A stretch of 64,000 nt of DNA from Muricea muricata. Lineage: Eukaryota > Cnidaria > Anthozoa > Malacalcyonacea > Plexauridae. Below, piece by piece: positions 11,065 to 23,888 of the stretch (position 1 is the first letter of the stretch; every line of letters begins with the position of its first letter). The stretch covers positions 7,923,330 to 7,987,329 of the forward strand of contig OY979728.1 of assembly GCA_963855995.1 (NCBI GenBank), read 5' to 3'. Made by a program: the position numbers and the translations under genes. Under the pieces are notes generated by a model. It was not told the DNA's origin. It was given only the letters and a program-made list of their open reading frames with translations, and searched no databases.

Positions 11065-11466
11065 TTGGGGGCACGAACACAAACAATGAGCGAAACAAAG
11101 CCCATACCGGTGGCAAAAAACCCATCGACTCCTAAACAGAAAGCGAGCAGTTTACCGCGGGATAAAACAGCCGTTTCGAGGACTCAATCTTCGCCCGTTT
11201 TCGCCGGCGATACTTCAGGGTTTGCTGCGGCACTCCGCCGACGAAGCGACTCGCTGTTTCACTCGAGCGAACAGCTTTCTATGGACGAAACGGATTCGAA
11301 CCGACGATCCAATGTCAGTACTATATCGTCTGAGGACGGCGACCGAAGGGGTAGCACGACATCGCCTGACCAGCCCAGAATAGATGCATGGCTAGAATGG
11401 AGAAATAGACGTCGAAACTCCACGCCGAATGTAAAGTTTGGTTGTTCTGTCGGGACTTCGGTGTAA
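11065..11466 (+). CDS. Unrecognised Ser/Arg-rich 133-codon protein
   Basis: A single uninterrupted frame from ATG 11065 to TAA 11464, clearly more GC-rich than the DNA on either side and with a TATA-like box about 60 bp upstream. A second in-frame ATG (MSETKPIPVAKN) eight codons in may be the true start. The protein is low-complexity, basic and Ser/Thr-rich: a Lys/Pro/Ser N-terminus, then a segment with RRRSDS, NRRSNVS, DRRGSTT and RRRNSTP, three of which fit RRxS basophilic-kinase sites. An aromatic patch (DAWLEWRNRRRN) lies near residues 108-119. There is no signal peptide, membrane segment or known domain. GTAAAG at 11430 could be a splice donor, making this the first exon of a longer gene. 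Homology is unknown to me. Confidence 0.5.
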   Translation: MGARTQTMSETKPIPVAKNPSTPKQKASSLPRDKTAVSRTQSSPVFAGDTSGFAAALRRRSDSLFHSSEQLSMDETDSNRRSNVSTISSEDGDRRGSTTSPDQPRIDAWLEWRNRRRNSTPNVKFGCSVGTSV

Positions 11467-12371
11467 ATGTGTGTTTAACGCGTCATTTGTTATGATATTT
11501 GAATTCATAAACAGTTCATAAGTAAAGCGTACTTTGATACAATAAGTTCTACAATGGTATTTTTCTTATTTTTCTTTCTACGTCAAGATGAGACACGGAG
11601 CGACGAGATGTCGATAATGGTGCTCAAATATGGCGCTTTTATGTTGTGGTATTAACAGGTTTTAAGGGATTTTATAATCTTCAAAAATATGCGAATTTTA
11701 AGATTTTTGGCTGCCCGTAGGCTACGAGAGCTCGTTGAAATTTTTATGTATTGGAATTGATATGCGTTTTAAAAGCGATTGATGGTGATGAGTAAAACAA
11801 GTAAGCTAGACAAAGATTTTTATTAACTATGGTTCTCTATTATGTCGGGATCATCATATTGCTCTATGAAGACGGCGTTTCTATTGCTCACTTGAGAAGT
11901 TCTTATCGAAGTCAATCACTTTCTGGCTGTATTGTGGGTGATTGGATTAAGATTATGATGCCGTGATTTCATTCAGAATTAAGCTTTTCAAAAACTGAAG
12001 TTTGCCCTCTTGGACAAAGATCTCCTAACGACGTCAAATGAAGAACAAACAATTGTCATCGGTCGAATTAAACACAAGTGGTGTTTTGGTTTGCTAGTGC
12101 TTAGAATTAAAGAAACTTAGCTGTTTGGTGATGTCCGTGTTGGGACAAGCAAATGCCTATCTCTTGGCATAGGATGGAAATGAACGTATATATGTGTAGT
12201 AAATTGTACATAATATATAGATGCATGTATATAGTCATGTTCTGAGTGGTTTTGTATAAATTTTAATTTCCGATCACCAACACCGTGCTGTTTTTGTTCC
12301 TAATATGCATGACGATGCATTATTACAAAATGAAAGTATAGAAAGCTATATAAAGAGTCAATAAGGCATCT
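11467..12371. other. Non-coding
   Basis: Downstream of the Ser/Arg-rich frame. No canonical AATAAA lies close to the stop and I found no repeat structure. Confidence 0.4.
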
Positions 12372-13011
12372 AAAGCCTGGATTTCACTAGCGACATGAGC
12401 ATAAGCTAAGACAAAATACAAAACAAAGAAATGAATGAAGTGTGCCACATAGCCATCGACATAAGCATAAGCACAAGACTTCGACGTAAGCTAAGCAAAT
12501 TTGAAGGGAAATGGCACCAAAAATTTTTATCGTCTTATTTGAAAGAGACTCCAAAACAATGTATAGAAGTCAATTACAGAATTTTTATATCTGCCTTATT
12601 TGGTGAGATATTTTGACTTGAAATCTTTAGTAGTCCGCCATCTTGGATATTTGTAGATATGCCTGATACGTCACAACTTGGGTCACGCAATTTTTTTTCT
12701 TAGGACACAATGATTAATCTTTTCCAATAACCACACACATAGTTAGTGCTTTGGATTTCAAGTTAAAAATTAATCCAAGATGGCGGACAGTTCGATTATT
12801 TAGGTCACAATATCTCCCGAAGTAAAACAGATATAAAAATTTTGTAATAGACTTCTATATATTATTTTAGAGTCTCTTTCAAATGTGAAAATAAATTTTT
12901 TGTTGCCATTTCCCTTAAGAAAAATATTTCTGCTTTGTCTTCGTAAACCTCTGAGGGATAGTTATCCTTTGTTATGTTAATTGCTTATGTCGCTAGTGAA
13001 AACCAGACTTT
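12372..13011. mobile_element. MITE with CACTAGCGACAT ends, host of a nested MITE
   Basis: The inverted ends AAAGCCTGGATTTCACTAGC and AAAGTCTGGTTTTCACTAGC (read inward) continue through GACATAAGC-type sequence. Another foldback (12502-12918) is inserted inside. A related, shorter member is at 13082-13258, and degenerate relatives lie near 40300-40440. I could not define a clean TSD. Confidence 0.65.
12502..12918. mobile_element. Foldback MITE, AAGGGAAATGGCA family, copy 1
   Basis: The arms run from AAGGGAAATGGCACCAAAAA at the left to the mirrored TTGCCATTTCCCTT at the right, with long inner inversions (TATAGAAGTC, ATATCTGCCTTATTTGG). Copy 2 is at 43397-43910. Confidence 0.75.
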
Positions 13012-13081
13012 TTAACGACCATTCAGTGATGTAGAGTTGATATTAAAACTTTTTGCCAGCCTTGCATTTTATTGCGTTATA

Positions 13082-13258
13082 AAGCCTGGTCCAAGCTAAG
13101 CAATACAGAGAAATACAGTGACATAAGCATCGTCATAAGCATAGGTATAAGCTATGGTAGAACAAAAGTAAATTCTCAAAAGAAAGTTTCTGCTTTAGCT
13201 TCCAAGGCCACAGAGGAAAAGTTATCCCATGTTATATCGCTAGTGGAAACCAGGCTGT
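13082..13258. mobile_element. Short member of the CACTAGCGACAT MITE family
   Basis: Begins AAGCCTGGTCCAAGC, carries ACATAAGC-type motifs and ends ATCGCTAGTGGAAACCAGGCT, matching the ends of the 12372-13011 element. Confidence 0.55.
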
Positions 13259-13659
13259 ACACATCTGTTCCACTTATTGACCTATTGTGATTTGTGCTGT
13301 AGCGAAAATGCCACCGTATATAACAGCATTCTCGATCGCAGGTCCGAGGTTTACGCCTTTACGAACGAGAAGTCATGACCTTTCATTTCAACGATGATTA
13401 ATGATTGGCAATTGCGCGTGCGATACCTGCCCAATTTCGATATTATTGTGTATTGCGTACTGTCACAGTGTCATTCAACTTTTTTCTCAGTGAAAATATT
13501 AGAAGATATAGTGAGTTGTGTATGCAGGTAGATCGTGGCATAGACAACCAATAAAATGCACTGAAAACGCGAGCAAAAGCGCTAGTGTTGCTATTGTGAC
13601 ACCCGTGATACCGCTTGCTGAGCTTTACTTTGGAACCCTGCATGTAACCTCACTTTGAA

Positions 13660-13805
13660 TCGCAGTATAGGCAATAAACAGGAGAGGGCAACGCAGCAGT
13701 ACAACATGTCCCCCTATTTTTATGCAATTGTCTGAGCAGAATAATGGCGGAACAGCCAGTTTAGCGATTTTATTGGCTAGAAAAGGCCATCGACTGGCCA
13801 TACCT
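13660..13805 (-). repeat. Dispersed repeat, inverted relative to 57990-58125
   Basis: The reverse complement of this block aligns along its length with 57990-58125, sharing GCTAAACTGGCTG, CCGCCATTATTCTG and GGACATGTT. Confidence 0.65.
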
Positions 13806-13876
13806 CCCCCCTGCATTATTCACAAACGTGAATGTGACATGCATGGGACACAAACTTCAGAGGTTCCGACTCAACT

Positions 13877-14067
13877 GGGTAATAATTCCGTGTTCTCAGT
13901 ACGCGAAATAAAATTTTAACTAAAGTCCTAAATCTAATCAAATCTATAAATCTTCAATCCATCAAAGTTAAAACATGACAAATAAAACGCTGGTTAGAGT
14001 TAGGGTTTGGGTTTCGGCTTGGATTAAGATTTATATTCGCCATACTGAGAACACGGAATTATTACCC
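13877..14067. mobile_element. MITE with GGGTAATAATTCC ends and telomere-like core
   Basis: The ends GGGTAATAATTCCGTGTTC and GAACACGGAATTATTACCC are perfect inverts. The flanks TCAACT (13871-13876) and TCGACT (14068-14073) look like a 6-bp duplication with one change. The interior holds GTTAGAGTTAGGGTTTGGG. Confidence 0.75.
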
Positions 14068-14399
14068 TCGACTGGCTCTTCTATTTGTTTCTATTCTGTG
14101 CTTTGAATGTATCTCAGAACTTTGAATTTACATATTTTAAACAAGAACATCAATGTCTATAAAACTACTCCGTTTCAGTCTAACAAAGGTGAAACCCAGC
14201 ACTAAATGTTTGTCTTATTTTTCATTTACTTCAAAAATATCACCCTTGCACGTTATTGGCTTAAAGAGTTTTACCAAAACATTCAATTGCGATTTTTGGT
14301 CTTGTTTGCGTCCTGGGAAAGTCGATCGTTGCACAGATATAACATATTGGCGTTCTTATTCAACTGTTGAAATGAAAATGCAAACAAAAATGTAATACA

Positions 14400-14978
14400 T
14401 TTAAAGTGAAATTACAGGGTTTGAAAGTAAGGCGTACGAGGCCGTTAAACAACATCATTACATTCATTAGCATTTTAGCTAGTCGTGTTTCCAGTCTATT
14501 CCTGGCTTTGACTGTCTATAATCCATGGTCAAATACCATCGTGCGAAACACTAAATTTTTTCCCCATAAATGGTGCAATGCCGTACTTTATGCGAAAAGG
14601 AAAATATCTCAAAGGCAATATACCGCAAGAGGACATGAGTGTGTGTTTATATATTTACGAAGCCACAGCTTCTCGTGCATATATATAAACCATTAACATA
14701 CAATACAAAGTGAAAGTCAACATCGTTGCACGTTTATTAAAACGGAACAAGCCCTCAGACTAAGTAGATTACAAGGACCTTTGTTCACCTGCCAAAACAA
14801 GTTTTTTTTTTAATAATGAGTGGTCACATCCAATCCATGTAAGGAGAGGGGAGAACTGTCGGTTTTGCTACACACGCACGTTTGTGACGTTCGTAATGTG
14901 GACCCGCCAGCGTCTGTCACTTGACAAACTGATCATGCTATACAGAAATATTGGTACAAACTTGTGTCTTGCGCCTTG
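14400..14978. other. Non-coding
   Basis: Only short unsupported frames. Nothing recognised. Confidence 0.35.
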
Positions 14979-14980
14979 TA

Positions 14981-15555
14981 CAGTCAACTTCCGTTATAGC
15001 GGACACCCTGGGGAGCATTTTTCAGTTTCCGCAGTAGCGAGGCGCGAAATATTTTTCCCAATTTTAGGGTGTTAAATTTTAGGGTGTTTCCCAATTTTAT
15101 TCTGACTTCTAATTAAGGTTTGTGTGATAATTATTTTTTGCTAATAAGCAAAAACTGGGTAAAAATTAGGGTAATTGTTATTTACGTTTTGAAACAAAAC
15201 TTGTCATCATTGTTTGTGATTCGTTCTGTAGAAAACCAATTTCTACTGTTTATTGTCTTTCATTGTTATCACCAACCACTCACAAATGCTGTAAGTGGCG
15301 ACCCCAAAAATTAATTTACAATCTTGTTGCGTTTTGAGAAAAATATTTCCAAGCTGTCCTTTGAAACGAGAGTAGAAAGATAAAACTATTTGTTGGGAAC
15401 CACATGAAATGCCCGCATTGCTATAATAGCGCGAGTCCTTAGTACCGAGAGCTATTCTAATACAATTTATAATAGTTATAGTCGGAGATTTACAGAGTGC
15501 CCTTAAAAGCAGGGTGTCCGCAATAATGAGGTGTCCTCAAGGCAGGAGGTGACTG
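14981..15555. mobile_element. pogo/Tc1-like non-autonomous element, TSD TA
   Basis: The ends CAGTCAACTTCCGTTATAGC and, read inward from the right, CAGTCACCTCCTGCCTTGAG are flanked by TA at 14979-14980 and 15556-15557. The CAGT start and TA target fit the pogo/Tigger branch of Tc1/mariner. Related sequence (CTCTCGCTATTACG) recurs at 17400-17560. Confidence 0.7.
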
Positions 15556-16262
15556 TACATAACAAGTACGTAACAAGTCTGATAATGCCATCAAGCTTGT
15601 TACAAGCTAAGTTGCCAGCAGCTTGTTTTAAACTTGTTGATAGCTGTAAATTTTTTGGCATAAACGTCGAAACGGAACACCTCCTTAAACAGACCATGTG
15701 ATGACAGCGGGAATCAGTCTCATGACGTCACATCGTTCCAAGCACATTTTGACCACGTGCTTTGGAACAATGAAGAACTTTAATGATTGTTTTCATTTTA
15801 ACTGGATAATTTGGAATAAAAACAACATAGATTTATAGCATACTTCAAGTTCATAATGTATCATTCTTCGGAATGGTTAGACTCTAGTGCGAGCAGAAAA
15901 TCTCATGTAAACTTGTAGCAATGTGTCAACATGTTGTGTTCGCAGTGCTTGTCCTAAGTTGTCAACAAGTGTGGAGTATCAGACTTGTCACAAGGCTGTT
16001 CCAGGAACTGTAACACAGACCTATTGTAAAAAGATTGTCACAAAGTTGACATCACAAAACTCGGTGTAATGACTGCATCAGTTTTGCTGGGACAGTAACG
16101 TCTGAAAGTCCCATTAAGCATGTTACAAGTTCTCAACTGCTTGTTCCAAACTTGTCCTAACAACTTGGTACAACCAGCGCAACGACAACTTGTCAACGAT
16201 AGCTTGTGAACAGACTTGTTACAACTTGCAGGTTGGTTGCTACCAGTGCGTTTTTCCGCGTT
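15556..16262. repeat. Dispersed CAACTTG/ACAAGCTTG-type repeat
   Basis: A degenerate block of phrases such as ACTTGTTGACAGC, CAACATGTTG, CAAGTTGTCAAC and ACAACTTGTC. Similar blocks are at 24560-24690, 25020-25160, 28940-29220, 38290-39420 and 40440-40760. Confidence 0.6.
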
Positions 16263-17394
16263 GAAGTCTAATGTATTTTGTGATGGTTCATTAAATGATA
16301 TTGGAGTCAAGATTCACACATTGCTGCCGCGCTTTGATCATTATTCGTAACCTAGAGATACCACGAATGTTTACAGCTGTCGAGTCTTATTGGGATGCTG
16401 TTAGAAAACAACGATCGAAAGAATCATTATGTTTTGAGTAAAACCGTTGTACATGTCCAATCAACAAGATAAATCATTGGGATTTCGTGATCCGAACAGG
16501 CTCTAGAATTGTGTCTCTTTTATAAAACATTACAGCACAACGAACTCAAGTTTTGTAATTTTGGACTCAAAACAGTTGTCCATAGAGAGCTTTGGTATCG
16601 AAGCAAACATTTCCGTTATACATCAAGCAGAAAACGTTTTGAAATATTTCCTGAACATGCTTTCTTATCCACAGTATGTCATTCTAGAACATAGAAAGCA
16701 ATTTTCTTTGACTTTTTCGACAAAGTGACCGCAAATGTTGGAAGTTCCTACCGAGTTTGCATATTGGCTTGCAATGAATATTTAAATTACAATTGTAAAC
16801 CACGTCAGGATCAGATTATAATCCAACTTTTTTAGCCCGTGGCTGTTAAATATTGCACCTCATTGACTCGAGTTGTTTCGAATGTCAACCTTTGGCTAAT
16901 ATTTCGCCCTCTGTTAAGCTCGCCTATGTGTGTGTGTGTCAGTGTATGCTACGAGCTAATCTCGTAGGAATAGGTCGTTTCCTCTGGCCTAGCAGTCTTT
17001 GTGCTTTGTTTTGTAGCAACATGATGAAAAAAGAAAGACACGACTGAGTGAATCACATAATTGTTGCAGTAACATTTGTTATCGCGAGGTGTCGTGTACA
17101 AATGTACCGAACTCAGTCACTTGCGGATTCACAAACTGGATGACTGAACTCAGTAAGCTGTTCATTCCGTCATCCTTCCTCGACCATCTCTCCTTCATTT
17201 TTTATTAATAAATTTACGTGTGCACACCACCTCGTCCTCGCTGTCCTCGCCTTTACAATGTCTACACCTCACATTTCATAATCTTTGTGATCATGTTTTC
17301 TTCATTTTGGCATTTTTTAAGGAAAAAGCTTGAGAGGCATCACCATCTGCATTGTAACAAAACAGATAAACGCTTGTTTTGTCTCAAATCTCGA

Positions 17395-17565
17395 AAACTA
17401 TATTGCATTGCAATTATTGCAATAGCTCTCGCTATTACGAACACCCCACTATTAAGGACCAAGGCAAATCCCCGACTAAAACTATTTTAAACTGTAATGC
17501 AACAGCTCTCGCTATCGCGGACTTTCGCTATTACGGCATTGGCGACATTTCATGTGGTCCCCAAC
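17395..17565. repeat. Fragment related to the pogo-like element at 14981
   Basis: Two copies of CTCTCGCTAT followed by TACG or CGCGG, plus ACATGAAATGTCGCC-type text also present (inverted) near 15290-15410. Confidence 0.4.
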
Positions 17566-20500
17566 AAACATTTTTATTCTTCTTACACAATTTAGAAATA
17601 ATTTTCTTTAAATGCAACGTAATAGGAAACTATTTTTCTTGATACAATGGCATACTCTACAGTTTTGTTTATTGGTATTGTACTTTGTGTTTCGATTTGA
17701 CATTTGTAGTCTGCCCTCATTTCTCACACTTGACATTTTTAGGCAACAAACACTGCTGTTTTATACTGAAACTAAGAGTTTTTTTTTATTTTTTCCCATC
17801 TCTCTGTGGACTTTCCCTTGGTGTTACCCCAGGTCCATGAATCCTGAAGCGCAGTCGTCGCCTTTTACGGCGCCATAATCGCGCAGCCAGCGATTTTTGT
17901 GCCAATTTTTATGGGGTCACAGGTCAATGGAATTAGCGTCAATGATTGGTGGAAAATCTCAAGTTGATAAAGTCTTATTTTTGAAGAGCACTTGATCATC
18001 GTAGAAGCTCCAGCAAACATCTCACTCCGCAAAACCTAAGTTCTTGTAGTTGTGTGCGCAATCCTAGTCAGGCCGTGCGAGGATTGCTGTTGGCGTATTA
18101 TATTACATTGTGTGTTTATCATTTGATTTCCTGCAATTGTGTTCACTGTGTAGGTCGATTGGCGGATGTCATTATTCAAGAGACTCGCATAATATGATAT
18201 AATCTTCACCGAGGCAGACCTGTGGCTTTGGGGTTGGCGTTCATGAAATAATATCACTCCCTTAAAGGTAGGCCTTTCGAGAAAACATCGCACCAGACAT
18301 AACGTGGGAACTCAATACTTTGTATTCAACACACCGCTGTTTCGTTCGTGTGATTTTCACACGCTTTTGATATTCTTGCAAGAGAAAACATTGAATGTTT
18401 ATGATAAGTGTATTTAAATTATTACTGCCTTGTCGAATCTGAATTTATAAGCTCGTTTTTATCGATAAAAAAGGACGATTTTCTAATATGACAGCCCAAT
18501 TCTACATTCCGTGCCTAGGTTCTGTGACTTTGACACGCAGTTTGTAACGCATAACATTCCAGTAATTTGCTACGTCTCTTGTGTTTGTCTGTATTGACGG
18601 AGCTCACTTTCCCGCCTATCATTTGTCGTCTAAACGCGCGTTGTTCTAGCCCAATTCTCGCGCCAGTTATATAACAATATTAAGAAAAAAACATTGAATG
18701 TTTATCAGAAGTATATCAGTGAATTAATGATTCAGGCACATCTTGCGCTAGCTGCGGTCATCAATGGCTGAAAATTTGGACATCATTCCTGTGTAATTCA
18801 ACGGCGGTATTTAGGCTCTTGTTTGATTTACACACGATATTTTAAAACATTCCGTATTTAGATAAGCTTATTCAAGTCATTACTAATTCTTGCATGCTGC
18901 GTCTAGAAGCTAAGCTTATCTCTGAACAAATAGGTAAAATTATTCAAATATTTCGTTGTACGACCTGTATTCCACATTCTGTACAGGTCATCTTCGAGTT
19001 CCGAAGGCATACTATGCCTATACTTCATGAGAAAACATTTTAACATGGACTGTCTGGAGACAGTTAGGACGGTAAAAACTAAACTTAACCCTAACTGAAA
19101 TTTAATACTTCTCAATTACGACAGGATAATTTTACCACACAACTAATGTATTGTATGCTCCACGCAGCATTTTTAAATTTTTCCTCGTGCGAATACGAAA
19201 TGCTGCACTTTATAGCTCCGGGGATGTTTGTATGCTGGCCCTATATAATAACACAAGGTCCGTATTACTTACAAGAAATGGAAACATTGTGTGTAAACCC
19301 GCGAATCGAGCAATGCATGGATAATTCCTCTGTTTATGTATTGCTTTTAGCACGTATTTTATATATATGTGTATATATTACGTGCTTATACAAAGGTTTG
19401 GGTTTGGGTTTGGAGTAAGGATATAATACTTTAAGCAATATGCATGAATTATGCTGTTAGCTTCTCTAGTTTCACAGACTTGACACTAATACAGTAATAT
19501 ACAATGATATTTCTGTGTCTAAAATTATTCCGTGACTTAAGGGCAATTCTTTGTGGTAACATATGCATATATTTAGCGTAGTCTTATTGTAAAGACTTGT
19601 TTCTTTGAGTAAGGTACAATGTTTTGAAAATGTACTTGTCAGGTAATTAAGCATTATCCCTTTTCTTGTGTGGCATGTTATTATTATGCAGGAAATTTTG
19701 CACTGTCTACGGCGTCCGCGCATATTTAGCATTGCAAAATACATGCGTGCGTGAGGTATAGCCTGCAGACTCCGAGATGACAAAATATTAATATGCATGT
19801 AAACATAGGAGATAACAAGTTTATTAAATACAGCTCGTCATGTCTGTGAATGGAGATGTTTTGCTGACAAAAAGATGACGAAAAAGCGCTGAAACAGATG
19901 CATTCGCTAATAGAGTTCGTTCATATTTTGCGAGGAGCCCCGCAGTTTCCTTCTTAAAATGTCAGTTTGAGATAACTAAGACGCGCTCAGCTTCTGTCTT
20001 GAAACAGAAAAAACCCTAATAATGTAACACAACAGTTTATCTTTCTGACTACCATATGGCCTTCTCAAATTTGCATTATATTATAACAGTATTTTTTTGT
20101 GACATAGGAAACTCCAAGAGGGCATACCAAGGGGACACTTCAAATAACTCTGCCGTAAAGCGATAGCTGCGAAGTCTGGACGGAGTCGCAGTGAATGGTT
20201 TATTAAGAGCTTTTTTCCGAGTGAGAAGTCACTTCGTAAACAAAATTTTTTTACAAAACAATGACAGTAAGCTTTGTGGCGTTCTCGCCTTCCCAGACAT
20301 ATTAGCGTCATGAAACGTACAAGGAACTTATAACTTAAATGCCTTAAATAGTCCAGTAACCACTCCAGTTATAAACAGAGATCAGTGACCAGCTATGATA
20401 TGCTGTCTGAATGAATTATTTGCGGTTGTTTAGGTCGTGTTTGTGCGGCTAATTGTACGTTGTTTCTTCTCGAAGTTGTTCATCCACGACATCAGTTATT

Positions 20501-22640
20501 GTCACGACATCTGTTATTGTCTATGTATGTCGTCTAACTATCGACTTTTAGTACTTCTTTTGCGTGTGGAAAAGCTGAAAGGCGCGCGTGTGCATAGAAA
20601 TATCGCCAGTTCTACAAATACATTCAGTTATGATTTTCAGCTGTTTGACTCTATGGGCGACATTGAGTTCCGACATTAGCTGTTTGAGAAGCGTATTGTA
20701 GGGTTTCTTTCAAGGTTTTTCTCTGGGTATGTTTCTTAAGAGAAGATTTAGTTTGGGATTCGGGATGCAGAGGGTTTGAAGGGCTGTCCCCAGACAGGGG
20801 GGTGTTATTTGAAATGAAAAGAGCGAATCCTGGTCATTGTGTACGACTGTCGCTATAATGCGTAGTTTTACTTGTGTTGTGAAGTGATCTCCAGCCATTC
20901 TTTTCTCAATTCTCGGGTTTCCAGTTGAAGAATAACTTCCATACGTGACGAATTTAACTCAAACAACTTCATTTCGTAATCGTTTTACGGTCCTCAAAAT
21001 TCCCTGAAAAAACCTCAGTTTCATGTGTCGTTTGGTTTTTGCCCCCTTGCTCGTAGCCTGATCATCTTATCAGATTCTTACAATAACTTCAGGCTAATTT
21101 TGCGGCCGGCGTCAAGCCCGCCTACCCATCGCTGCTTTTGATGAAGCCTGTCACTCCTGAGATAATTCTCCTATCAGCGGAATCAATTTTAAATAATTAA
21201 GAGCGGAATTATGTTTCGCCGCCATTTCCGGGATATTTAATTCGACAAAATAGGAGAGCGACTTTTTGACAGCCAGGTGACGATTCTCGTAATTGGTCGT
21301 CATTCTTTGAACACAGTTGTTTTCCAAGTATGGAAATTGCATATTTAGGAAATGTAAAGAATAATAGGGCGCCATTTTTTTTTGTATAAACATATTTATT
21401 AAATACGGCATTTGCCCCAAAAGCACAAAAATGTCTTATCATGGGGGCTCATGCCAAAAAATACATGATTAAAAAACACACATAAAGTAAAGAACACACC
21501 ATTAAAGCGACACACAAATACAAGTAATAAAGACATAGCCAACAACATAAATGTGATAGAAGACAAATAAACATAACAAGATTTACGGAAATTACAATTG
21601 TAATGGAGAGAAACGATATGTAGCAATTATATAACTTTGAACTTCACGAAAAAAATTAAAATTACTCGATAAGTTCATATTATTAAAACCATTCAAAATA
21701 TTAAAATATCTTCATTTGATCATTACTCAGCAACCAAGCTCGGCCACATATCCGCTCAGCAGAAGCAACTAAAGAAATGCGCCATGTTGCACTGCTGAGT
21801 GGCCCTAATGTCCATTCCCTATACGTTGCCATGAGTGTTGAACTCATAAGAGATAAAAAGCGATTTTAACTTGAAAATGCTGAACTTTATCATGGGTTTT
21901 ACCAGTTACAATACATGTTTACAAAGTTTGAGAAAATCTCTATCCGCTGATCACCTTTCGTAGTACAACCGAACCCTGTTGCATTGCTGTTTGTGAATTC
22001 CAGCTCCATAACAAAGTTACTGCATTAATTTTGGCCGTCTAAAAGCTATCTTTTTTACATAAAATGTCTATGAAACTAAATTTTATCTAACAATTTGTTG
22101 GCTACATTGCAAAGATCGGTTAAAATGACAATATAACTTCTTTGATTGAATTTTTGTAACGAGATATTCAAATTTATTGGACATGCAAATAACACAACTA
22201 CCGACGTAATACTGTATTCATCACTGTACTATGAGATTGCTTATTTCGTATCATGAAAGAATGTAACTGTGACTACACTTGCATGCGTGTATGCCATGAT
22301 GAACATCCACGCCTGGCAATTTATGTGTAATAGTTGTAATAACTTAAATAAATGATGCTTTTTCAAAGTCATTGTGCAGAATGACATTGGTGGTTATTTT
22401 ATGAACAAATAAAATTGAAAGTAAGATAGTTACAAAAATTGTGTTGAAGAAGTTATAGTGTGATTTTAATTGATCTTCACAATGCAATCAACAAATCGTG
22501 CAAGAAAATTTCGTTTCAGATATAAACACTTCAAAGCAGGCTACGTAAAACCATGTCACTGATATATTTTCTTTCGCATAGATACCACGCTTTTGATATG
22601 CTGTGCAATCGACGAGTACTTTAAACCTTGCAATTTCCAT
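17566..22640. other. Long gene-free stretch
   Basis: About 5 kb without a supportable exon. Small telomere-like text (GGTTTGGGTTTGGGTTTGG) is at 19398-19415. A segment at 22095-22240 is a diverged copy of the outer repeat that flanks 46465-47665 (shared GCAAAGATCG, GAGATATTCAA and CACAACT). The rest is unrecognised; regulatory DNA for the ZNF609-like gene may lie in its distal part. Confidence 0.4.
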
Positions 22641-22667
22641 TGCTATGATAAAACCCGTTAGCCTACA

Positions 22668-23888
22668 ATGACGGTGAGTGCCTATCAACCAATCCGCGCA
22701 TACCATCTAAATGATAACACCGACCGGTTTTGTGGATTACGTACGAACCCTTACCATCAACTGCACTCTGCTTGTCCACAGGAATGTTTAGACGTTTTTG
22801 GAGAGGATTTAGATTTGGAGGATTGTAGAAAACCAAGAGATTTGAAATTTAACTTGGGACGTTATTGCCACGTGAACGGACAAAGTCCTAGTTTATCATG
22901 TACCAGTTTAAAACATCTATTTAAAGAACAGGACTGCTTTCAATGTTCGGATGTTAAAGTTATGCACTGCAATGGCGGCTTAAAGCAATTGTCTAACGAA
23001 TTAGTGACATTTCCTTCCAGTTTGAAACAATTTATCGTCAGGAACATTCGTAAGGAATTTATCGGGCGACGTGTTGGAGAGCAGTGTTGTTCCGATTTCA
23101 GTGTTGGATTAATGTTTCTCGCAAAAAATAGACATGAAGTAATGGTTTACATAATCGCTGATGAAATATTCCAGTCAGAATTTGGTGTGTGGAAGTGTTT
23201 GACTGTCAGTTTTAGTGCAGACATGGCGTTGCAAACAGAATTTGCTACTGGCGTCAAATTTCAGGGGAAACCTAGTTTCATTTGTATATATGGAATAGAT
23301 TTTAGTATTTGCTTGATGTTTTACATGTTTTACAAGACGTTTGTGTGCTATTTTGTTTGCTGTGTGATACTATGTTACGCGATGCTGTTCTGTACGAATC
23401 TTTATAAACGTATTGTACAAAGTACTTGCGTCATATTTTTCGCGGAGAGTTGTACCTGGAGAAAAGTCCCCTTGGAATTTTTTTACCGGATGAAAGCTCC
23501 CTCGGAATTTTACTCTCGGGTGATGATCTCTAGCGAATTAGTTTCCGGTGCTTATCGTACGGTAGGTCGACGAAAGGAGGGGGAACAGAAAAGTGGAAAA
23601 CAGAAGAAGAATGGAAGCAAGTATGGAGGAAAGAGAGATGGCGGGCGAAGTAGGAGGACAAGCCAGGGAAATGGGAGCTCTGGTATGGAAGGGAGTGGCG
23701 AAGGATCTGGAAACGGGGATGATTCAAGTGATGATGATGACGATGACGATGATGATGGAGATGACGAAGATCAAGATGATGAGGATGATGAGGAAGAAGG
23801 AGATGATGAAGAGGAAATGGATACCGATAATGTTTCAGCCATGGCCGAGGATGAGGCAGAGGACACTACCAATGGCGGGGGAGAAGAG
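22668..23888 (+). CDS. ZNF609: ZNF609-like exon 1 (start uncertain)
   Basis: Open for 407 codons from ATG 22668 (an in-frame TAG lies nine bases upstream) to the donor GAG|GTGCGT. The N-terminal half is Cys-containing and unlike vertebrate ZNF609. Residues about 200-245 are strongly hydrophobic, which is odd for a nuclear protein. The last 110 residues are Gly/Ser/Lys-rich and then strongly acidic (runs of D and E at nt 23719-23830), which fits the family better. GTGAGT right after the ATG (22674) could be a donor, so part of this exon may really be intron. Confidence 0.55.

Noticed and set aside
13985-14025. Interstitial telomere at TTAGGG-like text
   Set aside because: Only a few imperfect units, located in a bounded MITE core.
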